A stretch of 64,000 bases of DNA. It comes from Micromonospora costi (GTDB lineage: Bacteria; Actinomycetota; Actinomycetes; Mycobacteriales; Micromonosporaceae). The position numbers were made by a program, and so were the translations under genes. The DNA lies in the NCBI RefSeq assembly GCF_003626655.1, contig NZ_RBAN01000001.1:682001-746000 (forward strand), read 5' to 3'. Positions 24,370-33,078 of the stretch are shown here, piece by piece (within the stretch, counting starts at the first letter, position 1; each line of letters begins with the position of its first letter). The notes beneath the pieces are model-generated. The model ran no database searches and was not told the DNA's origin. It saw only the letters and a list, made by a program, of their open reading frames with translations.

Positions 24370-26019
24370 TTACCCGACCACGACGACGTGGTCGGCCCGC
24401 GCGTGCAGGAACGTGGCGTCGCCGTCCCACCGGACGGTGTACGTGTATTCGCCAGCCGCGCCGGGCGTGTCGGTGAAGCGGAAGGTCCCGTCCGCGGCGG
24501 GGGTCACCGCGGGCAGGTAGACGGTGGTGATGTCCTCGCCGTTGAGGATGCGCGTCACCGTGAGCGTGGTGCCCGGGGCGAGTGCCCGCCCGGGGGTCTC
24601 CAGCACGCCGCTGAACCGGAGGTTCCGGTTGGTGCTGGCCGCGCTCGGGCCGGTCAGGCTCAGCGTGGCCGGCTGCCGAGCCACCTCGACGGTCGCGGTG
24701 GCCTGGCTCCAGCGGAAGGCCGAGTTGCCGTCCCAGAGCACGTCGTAGTGGACCGTCCCGCCGACCGGCGGTGTGTCGGTGAGACTGAAGGTGCCGTCGG
24801 TGGCGGTCGTCACCGGGGCAAGCGTGGCACTGGTGCCGTCCGGGTGCCGGCGCGTCACCACCACCGGCTGCGCGCCGGGCACCGACCCGTCCGACAGGGT
24901 CAGCCGGCCGGTCACGGTGAGCGGTACGAGCGCCGTCCCGGTGGCCGGGGCGGTCACGGTCACCGAGGACGCCGCGAGGGTGGCGCCCCGCAGCCGCCAC
25001 AGCGTGTAGCGCCCGGTCGACATCTCATACAGGACCGTGAAGGCGTCGGTGCCGGAGAAGGTGATCGCGCCCTCCACCACCTGGCCGGCCGGGTTGTCGG
25101 CGGTGTGCCGCTTCGTGGTCGTCGCCGCGTCGTACACACCTATGCGGGGGCCGGCGAGCTCGATGCGGTCGCGGGAGGCGCGTGCGCCGATGACGTGGGC
25201 GCCGTCGGGGCTGAGGGCGACGGCCTGCGGGAAGCCGACGAAGGTGGGTTCCTCGCCGTACGCGCCGACCCTGGTCAAGCTGGCGGTGTCCCAGATGTCG
25301 TAGCGGTACGGCGAGTCGAACGCCGTGATCGCTCTCGAACCGTCCGCCGTGATGGTGATGTCCTTGAGGTACATGAAGCTGTTGTCGTGGCCGTCGAGCA
25401 CCCCGCGCAGGGTGGCGGGGGTGGTGCTGACGTCGTACACGTACAGGTCGGCGGGGCTGCTTCCGGTGTCGCCGGCCACCACGGTGGACCCGCCGGCGGC
25501 GATCTTCGGTGGGCCGTACAGGCCGCTGGCGATGCGGACCGGCTCCGGCGTCGCCGCGGACAGGTCCAGGCCGACGATACCGCCGCTCCAGCTGTTGGTG
25601 GAGCCGTGCCCGACCCAGAGGCGGTTGCCCGCCAGCGACACGTACGCCGGGTACGGGTACGCGGCCAGGTCGAACCGTCGGGTGACGGTGAGCGCGGTGG
25701 TGTCGATCTCTGCAATCTCGTTCGAGGCGTTGAGCGCCGCGTAGAGGCGGCTGCCGTCCGGCGTGACGGCCAGGCCGTGCGGTTCGGCGAGCCCGGTGAC
25801 GGCACCGACCGTGGTGCCACTCTCGTCGGTGACGAGGATCTGATTGCTGGCGGAGATGAACAGCCGGCCGTTGGCGGCGGCGATGTCCTTGACGAACTTC
25901 ACCCCCTGCAGGACGGTGCTGGTGTCCGCGGCCTGGGCGGGTGCGACGGCGGCGACAAGTCCCGTCGCCGCGATCAGCGTCGATGCCAGGGCCGAGCGGG
26001 CCACTGTGCGGAACCGCAT
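24370..26019 (-). CDS. Secreted YVTN-type propeller with Ig-like repeats
   Basis: 549 residues; ATG 26019 after GAAGGGAG. Signal peptide MRFRTVARSALASTLIAATG to AQAA. Residues about 35-330 are a YVTN/NHL-like propeller (GLAEPHGLAVTPDGSRLYAA, VALSPDGAHVIGARA). Two or three bacterial Ig-like repeats follow (TVTGRLTLSDGSVPGAQPVV, LSGV/FSGVLETPGRALAPG), each ending in a TFRFTDTPxAxGxxxYxVxWDG strand pattern. Likely an extracellular adhesive or scaffold protein; no catalytic motif. It has its own promoter region, which also contains the integrase relic. Confidence 0.75.
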   Translation of the reverse strand: MRFRTVARSALASTLIAATGLVAAVAPAQAADTSTVLQGVKFVKDIAAANGRLFISASNQILVTDESGTTVGAVTGLAEPHGLAVTPDGSRLYAALNASNEIAEIDTTALTVTRRFDLAAYPYPAYVSLAGNRLWVGHGSTNSWSGGIVGLDLSAATPEPVRIASGLYGPPKIAAGGSTVVAGDTGSSPADLYVYDVSTTPATLRGVLDGHDNSFMYLKDITITADGSRAITAFDSPYRYDIWDTASLTRVGAYGEEPTFVGFPQAVALSPDGAHVIGARASRDRIELAGPRIGVYDAATTTKRHTADNPAGQVVEGAITFSGTDAFTVLYEMSTGRYTLWRLRGATLAASSVTVTAPATGTALVPLTVTGRLTLSDGSVPGAQPVVVTRRHPDGTSATLAPVTTATDGTFSLTDTPPVGGTVHYDVLWDGNSAFRWSQATATVEVARQPATLSLTGPSAASTNRNLRFSGVLETPGRALAPGTTLTVTRILNGEDITTVYLPAVTPAADGTFRFTDTPGAAGEYTYTVRWDGDATFLHARADHVVVVG

Positions 26020-26214
26020 ACGCGGTCTCCCTTCGGTTGATACCCCGTGGTGCCCAGCGAGCCGGCGTGTCGTGATCGGAGGCCGGTGCCGGGTCGGCGA
26101 CAAGATCGTCGCTCCATTGGTATGGGGCGATGTCGTCGCCGGCGGCGTTACACGGGGCGTAGCACGACCGCGACGGAGAACGGTGGCCTTGGAGCCGGGA
26201 ATCATCTCTGCAGT

Positions 26215-26290
26215 AGCGCAAGCCCGCTTCTCCGCGACGATGGAGGTCTACACGCGGGTCTCATCCAGAGCGACGCGGACGCGACCACCA
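26215..26290 (+). pseudogene. C-terminal scrap of a tyrosine integrase
   Basis: The translation QARFSATMEVYTRVSSRA matches, nearly residue for residue, the end of the integrase at 36,985-37,050 (HARFSVTMEIYTQVSSKA), including the nucleophile Tyr. Nothing upstream of it resembles an integrase. It lies in an otherwise empty gap, as a footprint of a former element insertion or deletion. Confidence 0.8.
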
Positions 26291-26368
26291 TGTTCGGCCG
26301 TCCTGCCATTCCTCACGGAAGCCATGGCTCCAGCTCCCCTGCCTGCTGAGCCTCCGCTGCGGTCGAGT

Positions 26369-26407
26369 GGAGCCCTGAGTCTCTTCGCAGAGAGACGTCA
26401 GGGCTCC
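26369..26407. terminator. Terminator downstream of the PKD gene
   Basis: 10-bp perfect stem (GGAGCCCTGA with TCAGGGCTCC) with a structured loop containing a second short stem (TCTCT/AGAGA), 39 bp after the minus-strand stop at 26446. Confidence 0.7.
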
Positions 26408-26445
26408 ACATCACCGCCCGCGCCGGGGTAACCGGACGGGGTGAC

Positions 26446-27888
26446 TCAGCTGATCTTGACCGGCGAGGAGAGCAGTTCGTTGTCGCCGGGGAGTGCGTCG
26501 CGGTGGGCGGTCAGCACCGCGGTCGCGCGGAAGGTGATCTTGCCCAGCGCCAGGTCGTCGCTCGTGACGGTGTAGGAGAACGAGAAGCGGGTCAACTGTC
26601 CGGTAGTCCGCACCGCGACCTCCTGGGTCAGCGAGCCCACCTCGACGAAGCCTTCGGGAGTGCTCTTGGCCACGGTCACCCGGACGTTCTCCGGGTAACG
26701 GACGTTCTGGAGGTAGACGTTGATGCCAATGGTCTGCCCCACGCGTGCCGTCGCCGGGACGTTCAGCCGCTGGATGGAGACGTCGTGCGTGCGTACCTGC
26801 ACGGTGTGCGTGGTCGACGCCGTCCGTCCGTCGGACGTCGTCACGGTGAGCCGTACGACGTAGTCGCCGTCGGCGGCGTACCGGTGGGTGGGCCAGTCGG
26901 CCGTGGACGTCGTCCCGTCACCGAAGTCCCAGAGGTAGGCGGAGATCCCGACGCCCGCCGGGTCACCGGAGTAGTTGCTGAACTGGACGGTGTCGAAGAC
27001 ACTCGGGTCGTACGTGTAGAAGGAGAACTCGGCCGTCGGGTTCGGTGCCACGTCGAGCCGGAAGACGACCTCACCGGGCGCGTTCGAGCCGACCTGGAAC
27101 AGGTACGTGGTGCCCGCCTGGGCGACGAACGTCAGCGGGTCGTACGTGTAGAAGGAGCTGCAGTCAACCTGTGACAGGCCGGTGAGCGAGGTGCCGGTGT
27201 AGGCAGCCATGCCCAGCCCCGACTGGCCGCCAACCGTGGCCGTGATCGATTGCGTGGTCGACGGGGTGTACGCGTACCAGACCGTGCTCGTCGCCGGGAA
27301 ACATGAGTCCGGCTCTCCGGGCTCACCGCTCGCGGCGCCGAAGTCCTCCACGTCGGGGTAGGGCAGTGAGTCGATCGTGATGGCGTCGGCGAAGTCGTCG
27401 TTCACCGCCGGACGGATCGAGGTCACTGCGAATCGCAGAGCGCCGCCGCCGCTGCCGCCGTTGCCGCAGCACTGGCCGACCATGAAATGGTAGGTCGTCC
27501 CGGCGGTGGCGGGAAAGTCGATCTTCGACTGGGTTCCGCTGTAGTCGTCGTTGCAGGCCATCAGGTTCAACGAGCCCTGGGTGCCGGTCCATGCGGAGAG
27601 CACGGTGTCGTAGTCGCTGCCGAAGGTGTCGGCCTGGATCCGCATGTCGGTGGTCGGTGTGAAGGCGAACCAGACGGACCCGTTGTTGTAGCAGTCGGTC
27701 GGATCGCTGGGGTCCGACGTGGCGTCGGTCGTGTCGACGTTCGCGACGAACGGCAGGCTGTCCACCGCCGTGGCGGCGCTGAAGTCGTCGTTCGTCGGTT
27801 GGGCGTGTGCCGCGGTCGGTCCCGCGGCCACCAACGCGATGATCGCCGCGGACGCGACGACCAATCGCGAGATTCGGCGTCTGACCAT
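26446..27888 (-). CDS. Secreted PKD-domain protein
   Basis: 480 residues with signal peptide MVRRRISRLVVASAAIIALV to AHAQ. Two related beta-rich units (about 30-150 and 160-280) each open with N-DDF-x-A-x-x-(I/V)DSLP(F/Y) and contain S(V/T)W(F/Y)A(F/Y)TP, typical of Gly/Asp-rich pre-peptidase-like domains. A PKD domain follows (about 290-380; WDFGDGTTSTADWPTHRYAA). The last 100 residues are another beta sandwich. It resembles extracellular binding modules; no enzyme motif. Downstream terminator at 26369-26407. Confidence 0.75.
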   Translation of the reverse strand: MVRRRISRLVVASAAIIALVAAGPTAAHAQPTNDDFSAATAVDSLPFVANVDTTDATSDPSDPTDCYNNGSVWFAFTPTTDMRIQADTFGSDYDTVLSAWTGTQGSLNLMACNDDYSGTQSKIDFPATAGTTYHFMVGQCCGNGGSGGGALRFAVTSIRPAVNDDFADAITIDSLPYPDVEDFGAASGEPGEPDSCFPATSTVWYAYTPSTTQSITATVGGQSGLGMAAYTGTSLTGLSQVDCSSFYTYDPLTFVAQAGTTYLFQVGSNAPGEVVFRLDVAPNPTAEFSFYTYDPSVFDTVQFSNYSGDPAGVGISAYLWDFGDGTTSTADWPTHRYAADGDYVVRLTVTTSDGRTASTTHTVQVRTHDVSIQRLNVPATARVGQTIGINVYLQNVRYPENVRVTVAKSTPEGFVEVGSLTQEVAVRTTGQLTRFSFSYTVTSDDLALGKITFRATAVLTAHRDALPGDNELLSSPVKIS

Positions 27889-28321
27889 TTCTCCTCCGAA
27901 ACATGTGGGTTGACGACGCTGTCACGAGGCATGGCGACGCATTGAGGTACGGCGTTACATGAATCGCCGGCCGGCGGAAGGAACGGTCGAAAGTGAAATG
28001 CGTTCGTGGCGCCGGCGAGCCTTGACCGGGGCAGATGAGTTACAGACCGGGGTTTTTCATCCGATCGAGCGATGGCGATCAAGTCCATTTGCGATGCTGA
28101 CCGCCATTGCGCTTCGGGACACGCGTCATTTGCACATTCACCAGTCGCCAGCCCGCATGTCTCCGCCTCCGGGTGTAACGGGTTCGAGCCGGAGCTAGGG
28201 TGGCACGCGCCGCTCCAGCGCGGTGAGCACGGCCAGCACCGCGACGAGCAACGCTGCGTCGGCTCGTTGCGGTCGAGATCGGCTGGCATGGTTGCTGCAG
28301 TTCGTTGCTGCACTGCTGGCA
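27889..28321. other. 433-bp gap without a supported gene
   Basis: Holds the upstream region of the PKD gene and the downstream region of the three small genes. I see no conserved open frame, repeat or clear promoter. A GGTTCGAGCC stretch at about 28,178-28,187 resembles a tRNA T-arm but no tRNA surrounds it. Confidence 0.5.
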
Positions 28322-28495
28322 TCAGACGAGACGCTGGATGCGCACCTTGGGTTGCTCGTTCCTGAGGTGGCTCTGCTTGTGCTGGCGCACCTGCTCGTCC
28401 CAGACCTCCTGGTCGTAGTCCGGATCCGGCGGAATCCACTTGTGGGAGCCGTCGCTGTAGTGGAACTTCTCGTCGCCGGGCCGCAGGATGCTCAT
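28322..28495 (-). CDS. Small element-associated protein
   Basis: 57 residues (MSILRPGDEKFHYSDGSHKW then IPPDPDYDQEVWDEQV), charged and soluble, no known domain. Its ATG overlaps the previous stop (ATGA at 28492-28495), so it is the last of three coupled small genes at this end of the integrative element. Confidence 0.6.
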   Translation of the reverse strand: MSILRPGDEKFHYSDGSHKWIPPDPDYDQEVWDEQVRQHKQSHLRNEQPKVRIQRLV

Positions 28496-28710
28496 CGGGT
28501 CCAGCCGAGGAACCGACGGTGCAGGTGGCCGGCGGGAACGTGAGCCAGGTCCTGAGCGGCGTCGACGAGTTGGGCGGCCAGGTAGAGGGCCAGCGACACC
28601 GGGGCGCGGTCGTACTCGGCTCGCAGCACCCGTCGCCGGGTCTGGCAGGGCCACTCCCCCGCGCAGCCGCCGCAGGACCAAGCCGGCTTGATCGGGTGGT
28701 GAGTAGTCAT
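28492..28710 (-). CDS. Small cysteine-containing element-associated protein
   Basis: 72 residues (MTTHHPIKPAWSCGGCAGEW ... LYLAAQLVDAAQDLAHVP). The CGGCAGEWPC cluster, followed by a TRRRVLRAEYDR helix, looks like a small zinc-binding or redox site. Start and stop overlap both neighbours by ATGA. Such genes are common near AICE-type elements in Micromonospora-like genomes; function unknown. Confidence 0.65.
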   Translation of the reverse strand: MTTHHPIKPAWSCGGCAGEWPCQTRRRVLRAEYDRAPVSLALYLAAQLVDAAQDLAHVPAGHLHRRFLGWTR

Positions 28711-28895
28711 CGTGACCCGTCCTGGCTGGGCCAGTGGCAGCGGTTGATTGGGATGCGATGGCGGCTTCGGCATGGCAGGGTCGCGCCGCAGCGGCAGATG
28801 TGTCGCCAGTGTCGCCAGGACCACACGGGCCGATGGCGACGGGCGAGGGTGAGCGCTGCTGCCAGGACGTACTGGTCGTACGAGACCCGCTTCAT
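28707..28895 (-). CDS. Small basic element-associated protein
   Basis: 62 residues (MKRVSYDQYVLAAALTLARR ... ICRCGATLPCRSRH), very basic, with a CRCGATLPC cluster that could bind zinc. First of the three coupled small genes; its stop overlaps the next start (ATGA at 28707-28710). Divergent from the GntR gene, which may control it. Confidence 0.55.
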   Translation of the reverse strand: MKRVSYDQYVLAAALTLARRHRPVWSWRHWRHICRCGATLPCRSRHRIPINRCHWPSQDGSR

Positions 28896-29153
28896 CGGCC
28901 CGCCACAGCCGCCAGGGCGACGAACCGCCGAGCTGAGGGATTGGAAGGGAGCACTGCCGCCTCCTCGTGCCGCACGTGTCCGGAGGCGTGGATGCCCGAT
29001 CGCGGGGGATGCGCCGGACATCCACGCCGGCGAGGACGGCCCACAGTGCCAACCGGGGGAATCGACCTCCTCGCCAACCTCCCATAGGTACCGTTGGGTA
29101 GTCAAGGGCTGACGTAGGTGGTCTACTTCGTGTTGCCAACCGAGGGGAACACC

Positions 29154-29369
29154 GTGCCACCGCGTTACCGCTACGAGCAGATTGCCGACGACCTCGCCGA
29201 ACGCATCGCATCCGGCGAGTTCCCGCCCGGCTCCAAGCTGCCCAGCCGGCGACAGTTGATCGAGCACTACGGGGTCACCGAGCCGGTGATTGACCGCGCC
29301 ATGCAGGTGCTAAGGATCAAGGGGATGACCGAGACGTTGCCTGGAGTAGGGGTCTTCGTCGTCGATTAG
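29154..29369 (+). CDS. GntR-type winged-helix regulator, DNA-binding domain only
   Basis: 71 residues from GTG 29154, with GAGGGGAA 5 nt upstream. It is just the GntR winged helix (YRYEQIADDLAERIASGEFP, GSKLPSRRQLIEHYGV, ending in the wing LPGVGVFVVD) with no effector domain. Stand-alone domains like this occur in AICE elements beside small divergent genes. The 258-bp gap to the divergent small-gene operon probably holds its operators; GTAG-N5-CTAC at 29114-29126 is one weak candidate. Confidence 0.8.
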   Translation: MPPRYRYEQIADDLAERIASGEFPPGSKLPSRRQLIEHYGVTEPVIDRAMQVLRIKGMTETLPGVGVFVVD

Positions 29370-29441
29370 GCATCGAGTTTCGATGGCGCCGGCGCCCTGC
29401 TTGGACTGAAGGATGCATCCGCGAGGGCTGGGTGAGCACTT

Positions 29442-32400
29442 GTGAGCAGCACGGCTGAGTCAGCTACACCGATCGGAGCAATCGGCGGAGCAAGCGGAGA
29501 CGCAGGCGTCGAGTATCGGCGAGCAGTTGCTGCTTACGCCGTCGCACATGGGCTTGCAGGCGCGGCCCTCATCGGCTTCGGCGTTCCACCCGCCGTCGCA
29601 TTCGTCCAGGCCGTAGCCCTTGAGACCGACGATGTCGTGGATGACGTCGGCATCGAGTTCCAGTCCGGCTGGCGGGCCACCGTTCAAGCAAAGCGGACGC
29701 TGCGCAAAGGCAAGCCCTTTTCGAGCGCAATAGCGCAATGGCGGCTCGCCGCTCAACGTGGCATACAAGAGAACGAGCGATTGGTCCTAGTTACCAGCCA
29801 GATGCCAAAATGGGCCTACGACTTGAAGCGGCTACTTGATCGCCACAAACTGGATAAGCCCGGCTCACCAACCCACGAAGAGCGGGACGCCCTCAAATAC
29901 CTCGATGCCGAGTTGTCCGGCCTTACAGCCAGCCAGCGCAAGTCGCTGCTTAAGTGCGCTTCGATCCACGTCCTTTCTCTCGAAGAAGAAGAGCAACAGG
30001 ATTCCCGCCAGGCAATTCGATTACTGGATGGAGTTGTCGGAAGGGAAGCGTCCCTAAACGCTTGGCGCGACCTTGTTTCCCTCGCCGGAAAGACCGCAAG
30101 GCTCAGGGGAGGCTTCCTCCTACACGGATGGCTTGACCTATTAACAGTTGGAGGATACAGGGTCCTTACGTCGGAGGGAACCGCCGCCGCCCGAATGACG
30201 AAGCAGGAAGGAGCCCGGCAGAAATATCGGACGGCGCTGCGAAACCGTGGCAGCATGGTTGACCTTCGACCGTTAGGCGCGACTACGCCACCAATACCGC
30301 TGGCGAAGGTTGATGCGAAGATTGAGGCTATAGCCCCCGGGGAGGACGGCCGCGATAGCCGTGACTTGCTATGGGCATTTATCCGTCGCGGTCGCATGGT
30401 ATTGACTGGACTCCCCGGCGGTGGCAAGTCTCTCGCCTTGTCGGTGTTGGCCGCGCGACTCTTGGATATTCAGGAAGCACCGTTTCCGGTACTGGCATCA
30501 CTTAAAGACGTCGACCGCCAGGACCAATCTTTGGGGTTCCGGGATCGCTTGTTGAAGGTGGCACTTAGAGATCTTCCCGCCGATTCTCGGCCACTGATTC
30601 AGGAAGAGCTGGAAGCGCGCTTCGAAGAAGGCCGCGTTGCTCTGCTTCTTGACGCTTTGGATGAGACACACGGACGGCGAGCCCAAGTTGTGTCAGAACT
30701 CGACGAGTTCGTGTGCGGCCTCTCACCTGACGTTGATGTCCTCTTGGCCACGCGGGACGTTTCCTACGGTCATGCCTCATCCCTTGGCTGGGAAGATTTA
30801 CGACTTGCCCCGCCGAAGGAGATCGAGAAAACCGTACGTGCAATCTTAGAGACGCAGGCAAGTGCCTCGAATCCGGCGAAGGATGAGGATTGGGTGCGGA
30901 CCAGAGAGCGTTGGGTCACTGGCACCCTGAATAAGGACAGAAGCCTGCGCGAGACTCCTCTAATGCCAATCCTTTTGTCCTTGCTCGCGGCCACAAAAAG
31001 CGATGACACTCTACCGACACACCGCGCTTCAATCCTCTACGCCGCAGTAACGGGCTTCGTCGACAGGCAAGAGGCCAGACTAGGCAACGCCCTTCAAATG
31101 GGCCCCCTAGCTGGCAGGTCAGCATCCAAGGCACTGCTCGACGGATTCGCGGTGGAGGCAAGAAGAATCGCCACTGCCGGTGGACAGTGCACATTCGGTC
31201 AAGTCCTTCACGAGATAGAAGGTTGTTTGGTCGATCGGTGGGGTCTCACTCAGGGGCCAGCCGAAGTTGCCGCCGAGGCCATTGCAAGATTCTGGGATGA
31301 GGCCGGCATATTTGTTATTTCTGGGGGTGACGAGAAGGTGGCCCCGCGGGTAGAATTGTTTCTTGAAATTGGCGAGGCAGTCCACATCTCCACTAGGCCC
31401 GAGCAGGAAGTCGTAGAGTGGATAGCCGAAGTTGTTCAGGCAGGACGGCACGAGCCGCTGATTCTTGCCGCTGGGCTGTCTGAGCTAGTAGCTAGAGAAC
31501 TGCTCCGAGAAGCGGCCAGAAGTCGAAATCATGCGCTATTACTTGCCGCAATCACCGCAATTAGGCAGGGTGCAGCGGCGGTGGAACCAGAGTTCGGCAG
31601 TCTCTTCAGAGTTTTACTGGAAGATACGGGGCGTGGAGACGCAGAAGCATGGCAGCTTTGGTCACGAACCCTTGAATTAGCCAAAGGGAATGAACAGTCT
31701 GATGCCCTACTTGACGCCCTCGAGTCGTTCCCCGAGGATTACAGAACGATTGGACGCACAACTCTTCTCCTACGCGGGAAGATGGTAATTTCTACAGCCG
31801 ATCGAGACGGGCTTTTGCTCGATACACTAAAGGTCAGCGGTCTCTCGCCTTTACCTCAAAGAGACACCGCCCAGAAAGGTCGCTTTGCGACTATCGACGG
31901 CCTCTACAGCCGAGCCATCGAAGGAGCTGCCGAAGAACTTCTCGGCCGGCGACAAGAGGCGACGGAGCTTGTTGTAAGGGCCCTCGACCACAGTTCAATG
32001 GGAATGCACGATCGGTTGTGCAAACTCCTTCGCGCGCGTGGATTCGAAGATATCGCGAACGAGATTGAGAGCGAGCGCTGGAGCGGATTCAGTAAGTCCT
32101 TCGCCCGTCTAGCAGACCTCGACAGACATGCTCATTTGCGACTATTGAAGGATCTAGCAAAGAGTCCCGGCTCCGAATTGACCTATCAACAAGCTACACG
32201 TCTTGCTGAACTTGGGTCGCTCTGCGAGACGTTGAATCTTAACCAGATAAATGCCTGGCCGGACTTCAACGATTACGATCAGTGGTTTTGGCCCCTTGTT
32301 CAACTAGTCATGCGTTTAGGCCAGTTCGATACCGAAGTAATTTCGGCTCAGGCGTCGCTGACCCTGGATCGGATAGCAACAGCGGGCAGCGACGACGCAT

Positions 32401-33044
32401 TCTTCTACATTTTCGATGACGCCGAACCGCGTCCACTGCAGGCCTGGGACTCAATTGAGGACCAAGAAGGTGCCGTTCGATTTCTGGCCAGCATGTTCTT
32501 TCTTGGCGTCGGTACGGCATGGGTGGCAGCAAGAGCTTTGTGGCGTGTACCTGTAGCAGACCTCGCTGTGCCGCTACTGAGAGAGGTACTCCGCAAGCTA
32601 CGTACTCCCGAACGCCAGCGGATCGTGGCGGTTGCGTTGCTATCTCTCGTTGGCAATGAAATCCTTGTCGAATGGGCCATGGATCCAAGCCCCGTATTAC
32701 GACGCATCGCGGCAGAATTTCTGCCACTGCCACAGGATGGCTCTATTCCACCGGAGATGACCACCTTACTCAGAGATCCTGATGGCAATGTCGTTGAATG
32801 CGCCGTGGAGCGCCTGGAACGTAGGGATAACCCGCAAGTACAGAGCGAGCTCGCGAGGATTTCCCAACAGCCTAATCCTGGATGGAAGTGCCTGCATTGC
32901 GGCACCGAAAACCCGGCGGGTAGGCGTTCTTGCATCGACTGTAGGACTGTTGGCCCAGACCCAGCGGCGCTGGCCACATCAATACTGCACGGAACGCCTA
33001 AGCCGGTTCGGGTAATGCTAGACCTCGATAATTGGGACGATTAG
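29442..33044 (+). CDS. STAND (NACHT-like) NTPase with nuclease domain and zinc finger
   Basis: 1,200 residues. Residues about 20-115 look like a PD-(D/E)xK nuclease of the Cap4/DUF4297 style: E24, D67/D68, E72 and the Q82-A-K84 core (VQAKRTL). The NTPase follows, with Walker A GLPGGGKS (323-330) and Walker B LLLDALDE (401-408). About 700 residues of helical repeats make up the rest, ending in a zinc finger, W1148-K-C1150-LH-C1153-x10-C1164-ID-C1167, close to the RanBP2 type. STAND NTPases with an N-terminal nuclease are anti-phage sensors: the C-terminal part recognises a viral component and the nuclease is switched on. That role is inferred from architecture. The gene is strikingly AT-richer than its neighbours (many TTA, AGA, ATA codons), a sign of transfer. 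GTG start, weak ribosome site. Confidence 0.8.
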   Translation: MSSTAESATPIGAIGGASGDAGVEYRRAVAAYAVAHGLAGAALIGFGVPPAVAFVQAVALETDDVVDDVGIEFQSGWRATVQAKRTLRKGKPFSSAIAQWRLAAQRGIQENERLVLVTSQMPKWAYDLKRLLDRHKLDKPGSPTHEERDALKYLDAELSGLTASQRKSLLKCASIHVLSLEEEEQQDSRQAIRLLDGVVGREASLNAWRDLVSLAGKTARLRGGFLLHGWLDLLTVGGYRVLTSEGTAAARMTKQEGARQKYRTALRNRGSMVDLRPLGATTPPIPLAKVDAKIEAIAPGEDGRDSRDLLWAFIRRGRMVLTGLPGGGKSLALSVLAARLLDIQEAPFPVLASLKDVDRQDQSLGFRDRLLKVALRDLPADSRPLIQEELEARFEEGRVALLLDALDETHGRRAQVVSELDEFVCGLSPDVDVLLATRDVSYGHASSLGWEDLRLAPPKEIEKTVRAILETQASASNPAKDEDWVRTRERWVTGTLNKDRSLRETPLMPILLSLLAATKSDDTLPTHRASILYAAVTGFVDRQEARLGNALQMGPLAGRSASKALLDGFAVEARRIATAGGQCTFGQVLHEIEGCLVDRWGLTQGPAEVAAEAIARFWDEAGIFVISGGDEKVAPRVELFLEIGEAVHISTRPEQEVVEWIAEVVQAGRHEPLILAAGLSELVARELLREAARSRNHALLLAAITAIRQGAAAVEPEFGSLFRVLLEDTGRGDAEAWQLWSRTLELAKGNEQSDALLDALESFPEDYRTIGRTTLLLRGKMVISTADRDGLLLDTLKVSGLSPLPQRDTAQKGRFATIDGLYSRAIEGAAEELLGRRQEATELVVRALDHSSMGMHDRLCKLLRARGFEDIANEIESERWSGFSKSFARLADLDRHAHLRLLKDLAKSPGSELTYQQATRLAELGSLCETLNLNQINAWPDFNDYDQWFWPLVQLVMRLGQFDTEVISAQASLTLDRIATAGSDDAFFYIFDDAEPRPLQAWDSIEDQEGAVRFLASMFFLGVGTAWVAARALWRVPVADLAVPLLREVLRKLRTPERQRIVAVALLSLVGNEILVEWAMDPSPVLRRIAAEFLPLPQDGSIPPEMTTLLRDPDGNVVECAVERLERRDNPQVQSELARISQQPNPGWKCLHCGTENPAGRRSCIDCRTVGPDPAALATSILHGTPKPVRVMLDLDNWDD

Positions 33045-33078
33045 GAGCGGTTATGCCGCCCCGATGCTCCTATGGAGG

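Noticed and set aside
28170..28195. tRNA fragment as left attachment site
   Set aside because: Only a T-arm-like GGTTCGAGCC; the tRNA-Val 3' end is not repeated there.
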